Source of the DNA: JBGUVL01 sp964370395
GTDB taxonomy: Bacteria; Bacillota_I; Bacilli_A; Erysipelotrichales; Erysipelotrichaceae
Direction of reading: 5' to 3'
NCBI GenBank assembly: GCA_964370395.1
Contig: CAYJIZ010000008.1
Location: 39,247-103,246, forward strand
DNA: 64,000 bases
The stretch's first letter is position 1. Each line of letters begins with the position of its first letter. The notes beneath the pieces were generated by a model that saw only the letters and a list, made by a program, of their open reading frames with translations, was not told the DNA's origin and ran no database searches. Below are positions 42,987-51,007 of the stretch, one piece after another. The position numbers and the translations under genes were made by a program.

Positions 42987-43757
42987 TTAAAATGGTAATT
43001 CTTCATTATCATTTTCTTCGCTATTTTCATTTTCAAATTCTTCTTCTTGAATTCTTTTTGCTTCCCCAAACAATGAGAATTGAATTAAATCATCGTCATT
43101 GGTATTTGGTGTTTGTACGATTGCATCTAATGAAATATTATCTTCATCGTCATGAAAAGGTATCTCATCTTCAATAACGGATGGTCCACTAAATACTTTA
43201 TCAAGATTGTTATTGTTTTCTTCATGATAAATGGTTTGTCGAATTTCTTTTTTTGTTTCTTTCTCACCATAAAATGGAGAAATTACAGTATTGAAACTTT
43301 CTTTTTTAGACGAATGCGAAATCGTGTTTAACTTCACGTGCTCAACGTCTTGTTTGTCCCCTTTTACTCCAAAGTAAGGAGAAATAACAGGTGCCATTTC
43401 AAATTCTTCTTTGCGAGTCAAACTAACCCTTTGTGGTTGCGCCATTGTATCTACTTTCGCATTACTTGTTGCTTTGTCATCAGCTTGAATGTCGATTGTA
43501 ATTTTTGGGGTTGGAGTAGGAGCTACTTTCACCTTTTCACTCACAGGAGCACTCTTTAAAGGAATTTCCTCTTCAAAGTCTTCTTCAGGTTCTTGTTTTA
43601 TACGCTCAAAAAAAGAATGCTTTTTCGCTTCTTCTTTTCGTGCTGCAAACAAATCACTTTCATCAAAACTAAATTCTTCTACTTCATCTTCCTTTTCATC
43701 GATATCCAATTCTTCTAAATCTTCTTTAAATAACCAATCTTGAATCTTTTTAAACAT
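42987..43757 (-). CDS. Acidic, largely disordered protein of unknown function preceding murC
   Basis: I place the start at the ATG at 43757 (MFKKIQDWLFKED), about 9 bases after AAAGG; a GTG three codons earlier is less likely. The 256-residue product is rich in Glu, Asp, Lys and Ser, with no transmembrane segment and little predicted fold except an amphipathic N-terminus. A short motif recurs: VISPYFGVKG near 145 and VISPFYGEKE near 180. In Bacillus the gene just upstream of murC is sftA (ytpS), a DNA translocase with an extended N-terminal cytoplasmic linker, but no FtsK motor is present here. I do not recognise the family; a division- or septum-associated scaffold is speculation. Confidence 0.7.
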   Translation of the reverse strand: MFKKIQDWLFKEDLEELDIDEKEDEVEEFSFDESDLFAARKEEAKKHSFFERIKQEPEEDFEEEIPLKSAPVSEKVKVAPTPTPKITIDIQADDKATSNAKVDTMAQPQRVSLTRKEEFEMAPVISPYFGVKGDKQDVEHVKLNTISHSSKKESFNTVISPFYGEKETKKEIRQTIYHEENNNNLDKVFSGPSVIEDEIPFHDDEDNISLDAIVQTPNTNDDDLIQFSLFGEAKRIQEEEFENENSEENDNEELPF

Positions 43758-43806
43758 ATGCTTCACCCTTTCTACCGAAGTTTTGTGAGTAGTATCACTT
43801 TTATTT

Positions 43807-43835
43807 ATTATACCGCTTTCTTAACGAAATGAAAA
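43807..43835 (-). promoter_or_regulatory. Promoter of the disordered protein-murC operon
   Basis: Minus-strand TTTTCA (43830-43835) and TATAAT (43807-43812) at 17 bases. Confidence 0.6.
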
Positions 43836-43841
43836 TAACAT

Positions 43842-44171
43842 CTATTGGCACGTAGCTAAAAAATCATCGATTTCTTTTTCTGTTTTACGTAGTTTAGAAA
43901 CAAAACGATTTAACTCTTTGTTGTTTTTTACAGCAACAAAACTTGGAATCCCCATAATATTGTATTCTTTTACTACATCAGCAAACTTTGTTGTATCTAC
44001 ATATACAAAGGTATACTCGCTGTATTTTTCAATTAACCTTGGTAAAAAAGGCTTAATGAACATACAGTCAGGACACCAATCTGCGCTAAACGTTAAAATT
44101 GTTGTTTTATCACTTGATGTTAGCGTTTCTAATTGTTCTAGTGATTGTAATTCTTGCATCATTGTTTTCAT
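43842..44171 (-). CDS. Thioredoxin-like protein (YtpP type)
   Basis: The 109-residue protein has a thioredoxin fold with FSADWCPDCMFIKP: the active-site CPDC (C33, C36) has Pro-Asp where classical thioredoxin has Gly-Pro. The cis-Pro follows in IMGIPSFVAV. Bacillus YtpP sits in the same gene cluster near sftA and murC. It likely reduces a disulphide, or low-molecular-weight thiol adducts, in a specific partner. It lies 9 bases after the lipoprotein gene. Confidence 0.82.
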   Translation of the reverse strand: MKTMMQELQSLEQLETLTSSDKTTILTFSADWCPDCMFIKPFLPRLIEKYSEYTFVYVDTTKFADVVKEYNIMGIPSFVAVKNNKELNRFVSKLRKTEKEIDDFLATCQ

Positions 44172-44180
44172 AATGACCTC

Positions 44181-45002
44181 CTAATTTGGTGAGTTCCACT
44201 CTTCTTGATTTAATAAATCCTCTAAATAACCTTCCGCTGGTAGGTTACGATAAATATAATTATGCTGTTCTTCAAATCGTTGTTGCATTTTTTCTAACTC
44301 ATATTGAAGCGAATAATTTTTTAAAATTGCTTCTTTATCATATTCAACTGATTTTGCGATGACTAACATTCGATAGACAATATCATCAACCTCAGCAACT
44401 GGAACGATACTTGTTAATGTTAGTAAGGTGCCATCAAAATGAATGTAATACGTATCATTCACTCGTTTTAACTGCAATTGATAGAAATAAGATTTCTCGT
44501 CTTTTCCTTTGTAATTACCACTGAATAGTAATGTGTTATTACGGTTTTCTACATTGACACCATAATCGACTTTTATTTTCTCTACTACATCCGAAGCCAT
44601 CGCTGCACTTGCTTCGTTTTTATCCATTAAACGCTCATCTTTGATCAAACTTCGCAAGTTCTCTTCCGTATAGTTCTTAAATTCAATTTCTAAATCTTCT
44701 TCTTTTTCTTCAAAATCTACATAGTATTCACTGATGATGATAGCACTTGGTGTAAAATTCAAAACAATTTTATACCCATCTTTAAGTAAAACACTACCTA
44801 ATGCCGTACTATCTTCTACACCCATATCATGCGGCAAGAAAAAGGAGTAGTCTGGTTTGCTTCGATTGATTGAAGCAACATCTACATCTTTTACATTTTC
44901 TTTTAAAACGTTGGTTACTTCTTCTTTTACTTTATCTTCACTAGCAGCGCTACAACCAAATAAAAGCAAAGCAATCATCGCTAACCCTATTTGCTTTTTC
45001 AT
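44181..45002 (-). CDS. Lipoprotein of unknown function
   Basis: From the ATG at 45002 (MKKQIGLAMIALLLFGCSAAS, GAGG upstream) the 273-residue protein has a lipobox LFGC with C17. The mature domain looks mixed alpha/beta with SVLLKDGYKIVLNFTPSAI and KSYFYQLQLKRVNDTYYIHFDGTL. I do not recognise the family. It is co-transcribed with trmB upstream and thioredoxin downstream. It would be anchored outside the membrane. Confidence 0.7.
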   Translation of the reverse strand: MKKQIGLAMIALLLFGCSAASEDKVKEEVTNVLKENVKDVDVASINRSKPDYSFFLPHDMGVEDSTALGSVLLKDGYKIVLNFTPSAIIISEYYVDFEEKEEDLEIEFKNYTEENLRSLIKDERLMDKNEASAAMASDVVEKIKVDYGVNVENRNNTLLFSGNYKGKDEKSYFYQLQLKRVNDTYYIHFDGTLLTLTSIVPVAEVDDIVYRMLVIAKSVEYDKEAILKNYSLQYELEKMQQRFEEQHNYIYRNLPAEGYLEDLLNQEEWNSPN

Positions 45003-45016
45003 ACTAACCTCGTATC

Positions 45017-45643
45017 TTATTTGCGTTTCCAAACGGCACGATAGATGGGATTTCCTTGTTCCATAAATTTGCTTTCGTATTCACTGATTACATCTTCATC
45101 GTGTAATTCACGTCTAAAATCGACACTAAAATCAACTAGTTTAAAATCGTTTTCTGCAAATTCTAAAATGGAATACTCAAATAAAGAAGCATTGTCTGTT
45201 TTCATTTGGATTTCTCCATCATAATGCAATATCGTTTGGTATTTCAATAAAAAATTAGAATGTGATAAACGACGTTTTTTTGTTCTGTTCTTTGGCCAAG
45301 GATCAGAGAAATTCAAGTGAATGACATCCACCTCTCCTTTGCCAAACCATTCATCGATAAGATTTGCATCGCCGTAAATAAAACGACGGTTGTCACTATC
45401 CTCACCACTTTTGCGAACCGCAAGAGCGGCTACACTTTCGTTTTTTTCAATACCGATCCAAAGTGCTTCTGGATATTTCTGTGACATGTTAATCCAATAG
45501 TCCCCTTTTCCGGTTCCTATTTCGATATGTAATTTATCTTTTTGAAACGTTGCTTTCCATTTTCCTTTATAGGCACTTGCATCTACGACCATTTTTGATT
45601 CTTTCAAAAAGGAAGGTGCCCATTTTAATCTACGCATTCTCAT
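45017..45643 (-). CDS. trmB: tRNA (guanine-N7-)-methyltransferase
   Basis: TrmB methylates G46 of tRNA. The 208-residue protein begins MRMRRLKWAPSFLKES and has the SAM site EIGTGKGDYWI, GIEKNESVAALAVRK and the family-specific HLNFSDPWPKNRTKKRRL motif near 118-135. It lies 2 bases after pepV, in the same operon with the lipoprotein and thioredoxin downstream. Confidence 0.96.
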   Translation of the reverse strand: MRMRRLKWAPSFLKESKMVVDASAYKGKWKATFQKDKLHIEIGTGKGDYWINMSQKYPEALWIGIEKNESVAALAVRKSGEDSDNRRFIYGDANLIDEWFGKGEVDVIHLNFSDPWPKNRTKKRRLSHSNFLLKYQTILHYDGEIQMKTDNASLFEYSILEFAENDFKLVDFSVDFRRELHDEDVISEYESKFMEQGNPIYRAVWKRK

Positions 45644-45645
45644 TT

Positions 45646-47049
45646 TTATAAAGTTCCTTCTTCTTGTGTTGCAAGCGTTTGAATCGCATCAGCATAGATT
45701 GCCATCGCTTGCATTAAATGTTCAATTTTCATACCTTCGTCTTTTTCATGTGGACCACCAACGAAGAAAGAAGTTTCTTCTTTGTTTGGAAATTCTGGTC
45801 CAAAAGCAACAAAGTTTTCAAATTTACGTGCATAAGTACCTCCACCAATCGTTTTAATTGGTGTAAAAGTATCGTTTGCATACTTACGGTAACTTTGTTC
45901 AAGCGTTGTAATTAATGGAGATTTAGGATCCACAAACAATGGTTTGGAGTCACTGCAATTTTCTACAGTTAACGCATATCCTTTTGTTTTTATTGTTTCT
46001 TTGATTTTTTCAATTAATTGTTCCCCACTCACATCGTTAGGGTAACGAATATCAACACAAACATCACAGCTGTTGTTTTCAATTGTTACAATACCAGTGT
46101 TCATTGTTAATGGTCCCATATACGCACCTTCAATTGCAATGTTAACTCCAGTTCCCTTCCAATCGCTTAGCAAATCATATAATTCTTTACTTAACGCGTC
46201 ATCGTAAGCATACCCAATAAAATTCAATAGGTGTAATGCTGCGTTCATTCCTTTGTAACAATAAGCAGAATGTTGGAAAACACCATCCATTTCTAATTCC
46301 ACTTCATCATTCTTACGAATCACTTTTCCCGTTGTGGCATGGGTTTGCAAATAGAAATGATACATTTTTTCTTGTTCTTCACTCATGTTTGGTAAGATTG
46401 CACTCGCTTTTCCAATCACGATATTAGGACGTTCTCCAGCAATCATTTTTTTAATTACGGTTTCGCGTTTGGCACACAAGTGATAATCCAGAATACCCTT
46501 TTCTCCATAAATCAAAGGAAAATCTGCATCTGGTGTGAATCCACAAGTAGGTATTTCACCATGCTTGCTGTAGTAATCCATACATTCCATACCACTTTCT
46601 TCATCACAACCAACAATGATCATGATTTTCTTGTTTAATTTAATGCCTGCATCCTTAATCATCTTTAATGCATAATAGGCACATAATGTAGGTCCTTTGT
46701 CATCCAAAACACCACGTCCAAAAACGTAGCCATCTTCGATTTCACATGCGAAAGGATCTTTGCTCCAACCAACTCCGATGGGAACGATATCTAAGTGTCC
46801 AAGTACACCGACACTTTCTTCCCCTTCTCCGTATTCAATCACACCAGCATATCCATTGTAGTCAATCGTCTTAAAACCATCACGTTTTGCCATTGCTAAC
46901 ATGGCATCCAATGCTTCACGACATCCTTTCCCAAATGGTGCATTTTCGCTTTTCTCTTCTTCGTTTCTAAGTGAAGGAATCGCGATTATATGTTTTAAAT
47001 CTTGAAGAAATGCTTCTTCGTATTTTTTGCTTTCGTTTAAATAGTTCAT
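45646..47049 (-). CDS. pepV: Dipeptidase PepV (M20 family)
   Basis: PepV is a dinuclear zinc aminopeptidase that cleaves dipeptides with an unblocked N-terminus. From the ATG at 47049 (GAGGTG upstream) the 467-residue protein shows LGHLDIVPIGVGW (H85, D87), GRGVLDDKGPT, CDEESGMECMDYY, and a C-terminal region with FGPEFPNKEET and EKDEGMKIEHL. The frame upstream of this ATG covers the promoter and was excluded. It is likely part of peptide nutrition. Confidence 0.94.
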   Translation of the reverse strand: MNYLNESKKYEEAFLQDLKHIIAIPSLRNEEEKSENAPFGKGCREALDAMLAMAKRDGFKTIDYNGYAGVIEYGEGEESVGVLGHLDIVPIGVGWSKDPFACEIEDGYVFGRGVLDDKGPTLCAYYALKMIKDAGIKLNKKIMIIVGCDEESGMECMDYYSKHGEIPTCGFTPDADFPLIYGEKGILDYHLCAKRETVIKKMIAGERPNIVIGKASAILPNMSEEQEKMYHFYLQTHATTGKVIRKNDEVELEMDGVFQHSAYCYKGMNAALHLLNFIGYAYDDALSKELYDLLSDWKGTGVNIAIEGAYMGPLTMNTGIVTIENNSCDVCVDIRYPNDVSGEQLIEKIKETIKTKGYALTVENCSDSKPLFVDPKSPLITTLEQSYRKYANDTFTPIKTIGGGTYARKFENFVAFGPEFPNKEETSFFVGGPHEKDEGMKIEHLMQAMAIYADAIQTLATQEEGTL

Positions 47050-47068
47050 GTTATTCACCTCAGTATTT

Positions 47069-47097
47069 ATTTTACCATAAATCGAGTTACTTATGAA
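47069..47097 (-). promoter_or_regulatory. Promoter of pepV-trmB
   Basis: Minus-strand TTCATA (47092-47097) and TAAAAT (47069-47074) at 17 bases, with TGG before the -10. A tandem direct repeat overlaps the -35. Confidence 0.6.
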
Positions 47098-47120
47098 ACA
47101 AAATGAAACAACTCTTTCAT

Positions 47121-47160
47121 AAAAAAAGAAAAATACTGACACTAACTAGCATCAGTATTT
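47121..47160 (-). terminator. Terminator of pnp
   Basis: Minus-strand AAATACTGA/TCAGTATTT stem (47131-47139 with 47152-47160) and a TTCTTTTTTT tract. Confidence 0.8.
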
Positions 47161-47168
47161 TATTTCAA

Positions 47169-49298
47169 TTAATCTTCTTTCTTTTCAGGTTTTTCAATTA
47201 ATGCTTTTGCAGATACATTTACTCTACCTTTGTCATCAACTTCAACCACTTTAACTTTCACAACATCACCAAGTTTTAGTACATCTTCTACTTTTTCAAC
47301 ACGTTCGTGTTTGATTTTTGATACATGTAATAAACCATCGCAACCGCTGAATAAGTTAACAAATGCTCCAAATTTTTCAATACGAACAACTTTCGCATCA
47401 AACACATCCCCAACTTTTGCTTCACGACAAATGTCTTCAATCATCGCTACTGCTTTGTTGATCGCTGCACGATCCATGTGATAGATAATAACTTGTCCGT
47501 CGTCTTCGATGTCAATCTTCACATCATCACAAGCTTCAATAATTTGGTTAATCATTTTTCCACCAGGTCCGATTACATCTTTAATCTTATCTGGAGAAAT
47601 TTTCATCATTTGTGTTTTCGGTGCATACGTACTAACATCTTCACGAGGTTGTCCGATTGCAGCCATCATATTTTCAAGAATTTGTTCTCTTGCAATTTTT
47701 GCTTGTGCTAACGCTTCTTCAAAAATTTCACGAGTGATTCCATTTACTTTGATATCCATTTGTAAAGCAGTAATACCATCTTTTGTACCAGCTACTTTAA
47801 AGTCCATATCACCGAAGTGGTCTTCCATACCTTGAATGTCTGTCAACACTGTATATTGGTTGTTGTCTTCGTTCATAATAAGACCCATCGCAATACCAGC
47901 TACTGGTGCTTTAATTGGAACTCCAGCTGCCATTAATGACATTGTACCAGCACAAATAGAAGCTTGTGAACTACTTCCATTCGATTCTAATACTTCTGCC
48001 ACTGTACGAATTGTATATGGGAATTCTTCCAATGAAGGAAGGACTTGCGCTAACGCTTTTTCTCCAAGTGCACCATGTCCGATTTCACGTCTACCCGGTG
48101 TACCCATTCTTCCTGTTTCCCCTACTGAGTAAGGTGGGAAGTTATAGTGATGCATAAAACGTTTTGTATCAACATCCGTTAAATCATCAATAATTTGATT
48201 GTCATTAATAGCACCAAGTGTTGTCACACTTAATACTTGTGTTTCTCCACGAGTAAATAATGCACTTCCATGCACTCTTGGTAATAAATCCACTTGAGAA
48301 TTTAACGCACGAATTTCATCGATTTTTCTTCCATCAGGACGAACTTTATCTTCGATGATCAAACGTCTTACTTCATCCGCTTCAATACTGTGACAAATTT
48401 GTTTTACTTGTTTTAAAATACGGTCTTTTGCTTTGTCGCTTTCAAACTCTTTTGTTTCAAATGACGCTACTGCTTCTGCAGTAATTTCATCAATTTTACC
48501 ATAACGTTCAAGTTTCTTTTCAATCGAAACAGCGGCACGCATTTTTGTTTCAAAGTTTTCACGAACTTCTTTGTCTACTGCATCATCGATAGCATACAAT
48601 TCGATTTCGCGTTTTTCTTTTCCTACTTTCGCAACGATTTCTTCTTGGAATGCAACCAATTGTTTGATTGCTTCATGTCCAAATAAAATCGCTTGCAACA
48701 TTTCTTCTTCGCTCACTTCGCTTGCCCATGATTCAACCATGTTCACAGCGTATTTTGTCCCTGCAACACTTAAGAAGATTTTACTTTCTTCACATTGTGC
48801 TGGTGTAGGGTTAATTACGTATTCATTGTTGATGTATCCAACGTTAACTCCAGCAATTGGTCCATTGAATGGAATATCACTAACACATAAAGCTAATGAT
48901 GCACCTAACATTGCACTCATTTCTGGTGTACAATCTTGGTTTACTGATAATACAGTATTCACAACTTGTACTTCATTTCTAAATCCTTCTGCAAATAACG
49001 GACGGATTGGTCTATCAATCATACGTGCTGTTAATGTTGCATGTTCTCCAGGTCTTCCTTCTCTACGTAAGAATCCTCCTGGAATTTTTCCTACTGAATA
49101 TAATTTTTCTTCGTATGTTACTGTTAACGGGAAAAAATCAATATCCATTTTTGCTTGAGAACTTGCTGTAGCACATGATAATACTGCAGTATCTTCGTAT
49201 CTTACGATTACTGATCCACCTGCTTGTTTTGCAATCTCTCCTGTTTCGACCACGATCCCACGACCATGGAAATCCAAACGAAATATCTCTTTCGTCAT
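47169..49298 (-). CDS. pnp: Polyribonucleotide nucleotidyltransferase (PNPase)
   Basis: PNPase is a phosphorolytic 3'-5' exoribonuclease and a degradosome component. Its domains in order are two RNase PH domains (VIVRYEDTAVLSCATASS, TVTYEEKLYSVGKIPGGFLRREGRPGE-type in the first; RGETQVLSVTTLG in the second), an intervening helical domain, a KH domain (ISPDKIKDVIGPGGKMINQI, about 555-575) and a C-terminal S1 domain (VGDVFDAKVVRIEKFGAFV). The 709-residue length is normal. It lies downstream of rpsO, as is usual, but behind that gene's terminator. Confidence 0.98.
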   Translation of the reverse strand: MTKEIFRLDFHGRGIVVETGEIAKQAGGSVIVRYEDTAVLSCATASSQAKMDIDFFPLTVTYEEKLYSVGKIPGGFLRREGRPGEHATLTARMIDRPIRPLFAEGFRNEVQVVNTVLSVNQDCTPEMSAMLGASLALCVSDIPFNGPIAGVNVGYINNEYVINPTPAQCEESKIFLSVAGTKYAVNMVESWASEVSEEEMLQAILFGHEAIKQLVAFQEEIVAKVGKEKREIELYAIDDAVDKEVRENFETKMRAAVSIEKKLERYGKIDEITAEAVASFETKEFESDKAKDRILKQVKQICHSIEADEVRRLIIEDKVRPDGRKIDEIRALNSQVDLLPRVHGSALFTRGETQVLSVTTLGAINDNQIIDDLTDVDTKRFMHHYNFPPYSVGETGRMGTPGRREIGHGALGEKALAQVLPSLEEFPYTIRTVAEVLESNGSSSQASICAGTMSLMAAGVPIKAPVAGIAMGLIMNEDNNQYTVLTDIQGMEDHFGDMDFKVAGTKDGITALQMDIKVNGITREIFEEALAQAKIAREQILENMMAAIGQPREDVSTYAPKTQMMKISPDKIKDVIGPGGKMINQIIEACDDVKIDIEDDGQVIIYHMDRAAINKAVAMIEDICREAKVGDVFDAKVVRIEKFGAFVNLFSGCDGLLHVSKIKHERVEKVEDVLKLGDVVKVKVVEVDDKGRVNVSAKALIEKPEKKED

Positions 49299-49380
49299 AT
49301 CATATCACCTCTTATTTTCCTTTGTAATCATATCATACATTTTCTGTAAAGGGAACAATAAAAAAGCTTTATTGACACAT

Positions 49381-49406
49381 AAAAAAAAGCCACCAATGTG
49401 GCTTTT
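49381..49406 (-). terminator. Terminator of rpsO
   Basis: Minus-strand AAAAGCCAC-ATTG-GTGGCTTTTTTTT hairpin with eight Ts, about 9 bases after the rpsO stop codon. A second AT-only hairpin (CAATAAA/TTTATTG) lies just downstream, near 49360-49380. Confidence 0.88.
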
Positions 49407-49414
49407 CTACGAAA

Positions 49415-49681
49415 TTATTTACGTAATCCTAAACGTTTGATTAATGTTTGGTAACGGTTTAAGTCTTTTCCTTTTAAGTATTTTAATAAGTTACGACGAG
49501 TACCAACTTTTTGCATTAATCCTCTTTGAGAATGAAAGTCATGTTTGTGTTCTTTCATGTGCTCAGTTAAACGGTTAATTTCTTCTGTTAATACAGCAAC
49601 TTGTACTTCTGGAGAACCTGTGTCACCTTCGTGTGTTGCGTATTCCTTCATAATTTCTTGTTTTTTTGCTTTTGTAATCAT
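49415..49681 (-). CDS. rpsO: 30S ribosomal protein S15
   Basis: The 88-residue protein is S15, which binds the 16S rRNA central domain: DTGSPEVQVAVLTEEINRLTEHMKEHKHD, then GLMQKVGTRRNLLKYL. It has GGAGG 8 bases ahead of its ATG and a strong promoter about 80 bases upstream. Pnp follows, behind a terminator. Confidence 0.98.
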   Translation of the reverse strand: MITKAKKQEIMKEYATHEGDTGSPEVQVAVLTEEINRLTEHMKEHKHDFHSQRGLMQKVGTRRNLLKYLKGKDLNRYQTLIKRLGLRK

Positions 49682-49755
49682 TTTGTTTTCCTCCTATTAA
49701 ATGACGTTCTAATCCAAGACATGGGTTGAGGACTCCACATTCCTAGAATAAAACC
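49682..49755 (-). promoter_or_regulatory. Possible S15 autoregulatory leader in the rpsO 5' UTR
   Basis: The ~70-base leader between promoter and ribosome site contains complementary segments (UUCUA/UUAGAA, GGAGUCC) that could fold into a branched hairpin. Firmicute rpsO leaders are known to bind S15, so autoregulation is plausible. I did not verify the three-way junction. Confidence 0.35.
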
Positions 49756-49761
49756 TTTTTT

Positions 49762-49790
49762 ATAATAGCATACAACCCTTATGGTTTCAA
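49762..49790 (-). promoter_or_regulatory. Promoter of rpsO
   Basis: Minus-strand TTGAAA (49785-49790) and TATTAT (49762-49767) at 17 bases with TGC before the -10. This promoter is within the spacer just after htrA. Confidence 0.75.
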
Positions 49791-49797
49791 GCTATTT

Positions 49798-50874
49798 CTA
49801 AACTTCTATTGTGATCGTCTTACTTTTACCATCACGTTCAATTACGATTTTTAAAGTATCTCCTTTTTTGCTGTCTTTAATTAAGGATCTTGCTTTTTCG
49901 GTATCTGTAATTTTTGTACCATTAATCGATACTAACAAGTCACCAGCTTCGATACCTGCTTTTTGCGCATTGGAATTTTCACTCACTTCATACACATAAA
50001 TTCCTGTTTTATTAACATTGTATTTTTGTGCTGTTGCTTCATCTTCTACGTTAATCATTGTAATACCTAATGTATAGTTACCACTTGCGAAACCACCGTT
50101 ATCAATAATTTGTTCAGCGATTTCAATGGCTTTATTACTAGGGATCGCAAATCCGATTCCTTCAATTCCCTCTTGGCTAATTTTCGCATTCACAATTCCG
50201 ATTAGTTGGCCACTTGTATTGAACAACCCACCACCTGAGTTACCAGGGTTAACAGCAGCACTTGTTTGCAATAACGTCATGTCTACATCTTCAATTGTGA
50301 TTTCACGAGATGTAGCACTTAAAATACCTTCTGTTACCGTACCACCAAGTGTACCTAAGGGATTTCCAATCGCAATGACATCTTCCCCTACTTTTAATTT
50401 ATCAGAGTCACCAATTAACGCAACAGTTAAATCGTTTTTATCGATTTTAATAACAGCAACGTCATTAGTATAGTCACTACCAATTAAGGTTGCATCGTAT
50501 TCTTTGTTGTCATTTAATGTTACTTTAATGTTGGAAGCCCCTTCTACGACGTGATGGTTTGTGATAATGTAACCATCTTCGCTAATAATTACACCACTTC
50601 CTGCCCCTTGTTGTACTGCTTCACGCATGAAGTTACCTTTTTGTACAACTTCTGTCGTAATTGCGACTACACTTGGTGCAGCACTTTCTGCCACCTTTGA
50701 AATGTCAGTCGTAGGACTATCAGTAGCACTTGTTTTTACTATTTTATCAGTACTGTTATTATTGTCCTGCGTATCAGCCATCGTTGTTCCTAAATATCCT
50801 CCACCAGTTGCTAATGCAAAGACTATGGCACCAGCACCTACATAACTTGCAATCTTCTTTTGTTTTTCATTCAT
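49798..50874 (-). CDS. htrA: HtrA/DegP-like membrane-anchored serine protease
   Basis: From the ATG at 50874 (MNEKQKKIASYVG, AGGAGA upstream) the 358-residue protein has an uncleaved N-terminal membrane anchor (about 10-28), a Ser/Thr/Asn-rich linker, and a trypsin-like domain with H108 (TNHHVV), D138 (YTNDVAVI) and S213 (VNPGNSGGGLF). A C-terminal PDZ domain follows (about 265-355: ISVNGTKITDTEKAR). The active site faces outside the membrane. HtrA degrades misfolded exported proteins. Confidence 0.95.
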   Translation of the reverse strand: MNEKQKKIASYVGAGAIVFALATGGGYLGTTMADTQDNNNSTDKIVKTSATDSPTTDISKVAESAAPSVVAITTEVVQKGNFMREAVQQGAGSGVIISEDGYIITNHHVVEGASNIKVTLNDNKEYDATLIGSDYTNDVAVIKIDKNDLTVALIGDSDKLKVGEDVIAIGNPLGTLGGTVTEGILSATSREITIEDVDMTLLQTSAAVNPGNSGGGLFNTSGQLIGIVNAKISQEGIEGIGFAIPSNKAIEIAEQIIDNGGFASGNYTLGITMINVEDEATAQKYNVNKTGIYVYEVSENSNAQKAGIEAGDLLVSINGTKITDTEKARSLIKDSKKGDTLKIVIERDGKSKTITIEV

Positions 50875-50964
50875 AGAATCATCTCCTAACTTTACACCTC
50901 TATGATATTGTCTAAATGTGAACAATATATGAAAATGATGTGTCCCTTTTTTAAATTGGGCGCG

Positions 50965-50989
50965 AACAAACACAAAAGTTTGTTATAAT
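50965..50989 (+). promoter_or_regulatory. Promoter of the dehydrogenase gene with an inverted repeat
   Basis: TATAAT at 50984-50989 with TGT before it. A perfect 7-bp dyad AACAAAC/GTTTGTT (50965-50971 and 50978-50984) covers the spacer and ends in the -10. It could be a repressor site. There is no good -35. Confidence 0.5.
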
Positions 50990-51007
50990 AATAAACGAGG
51001 TGATAAT

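Noticed and set aside
48571..49158. 195-codon open frame on the plus strand
   Set aside because: It lies fully antisense to pnp, whose sequence is well conserved. The translation has low-complexity Ser/Ile/Thr runs and no ribosome site.
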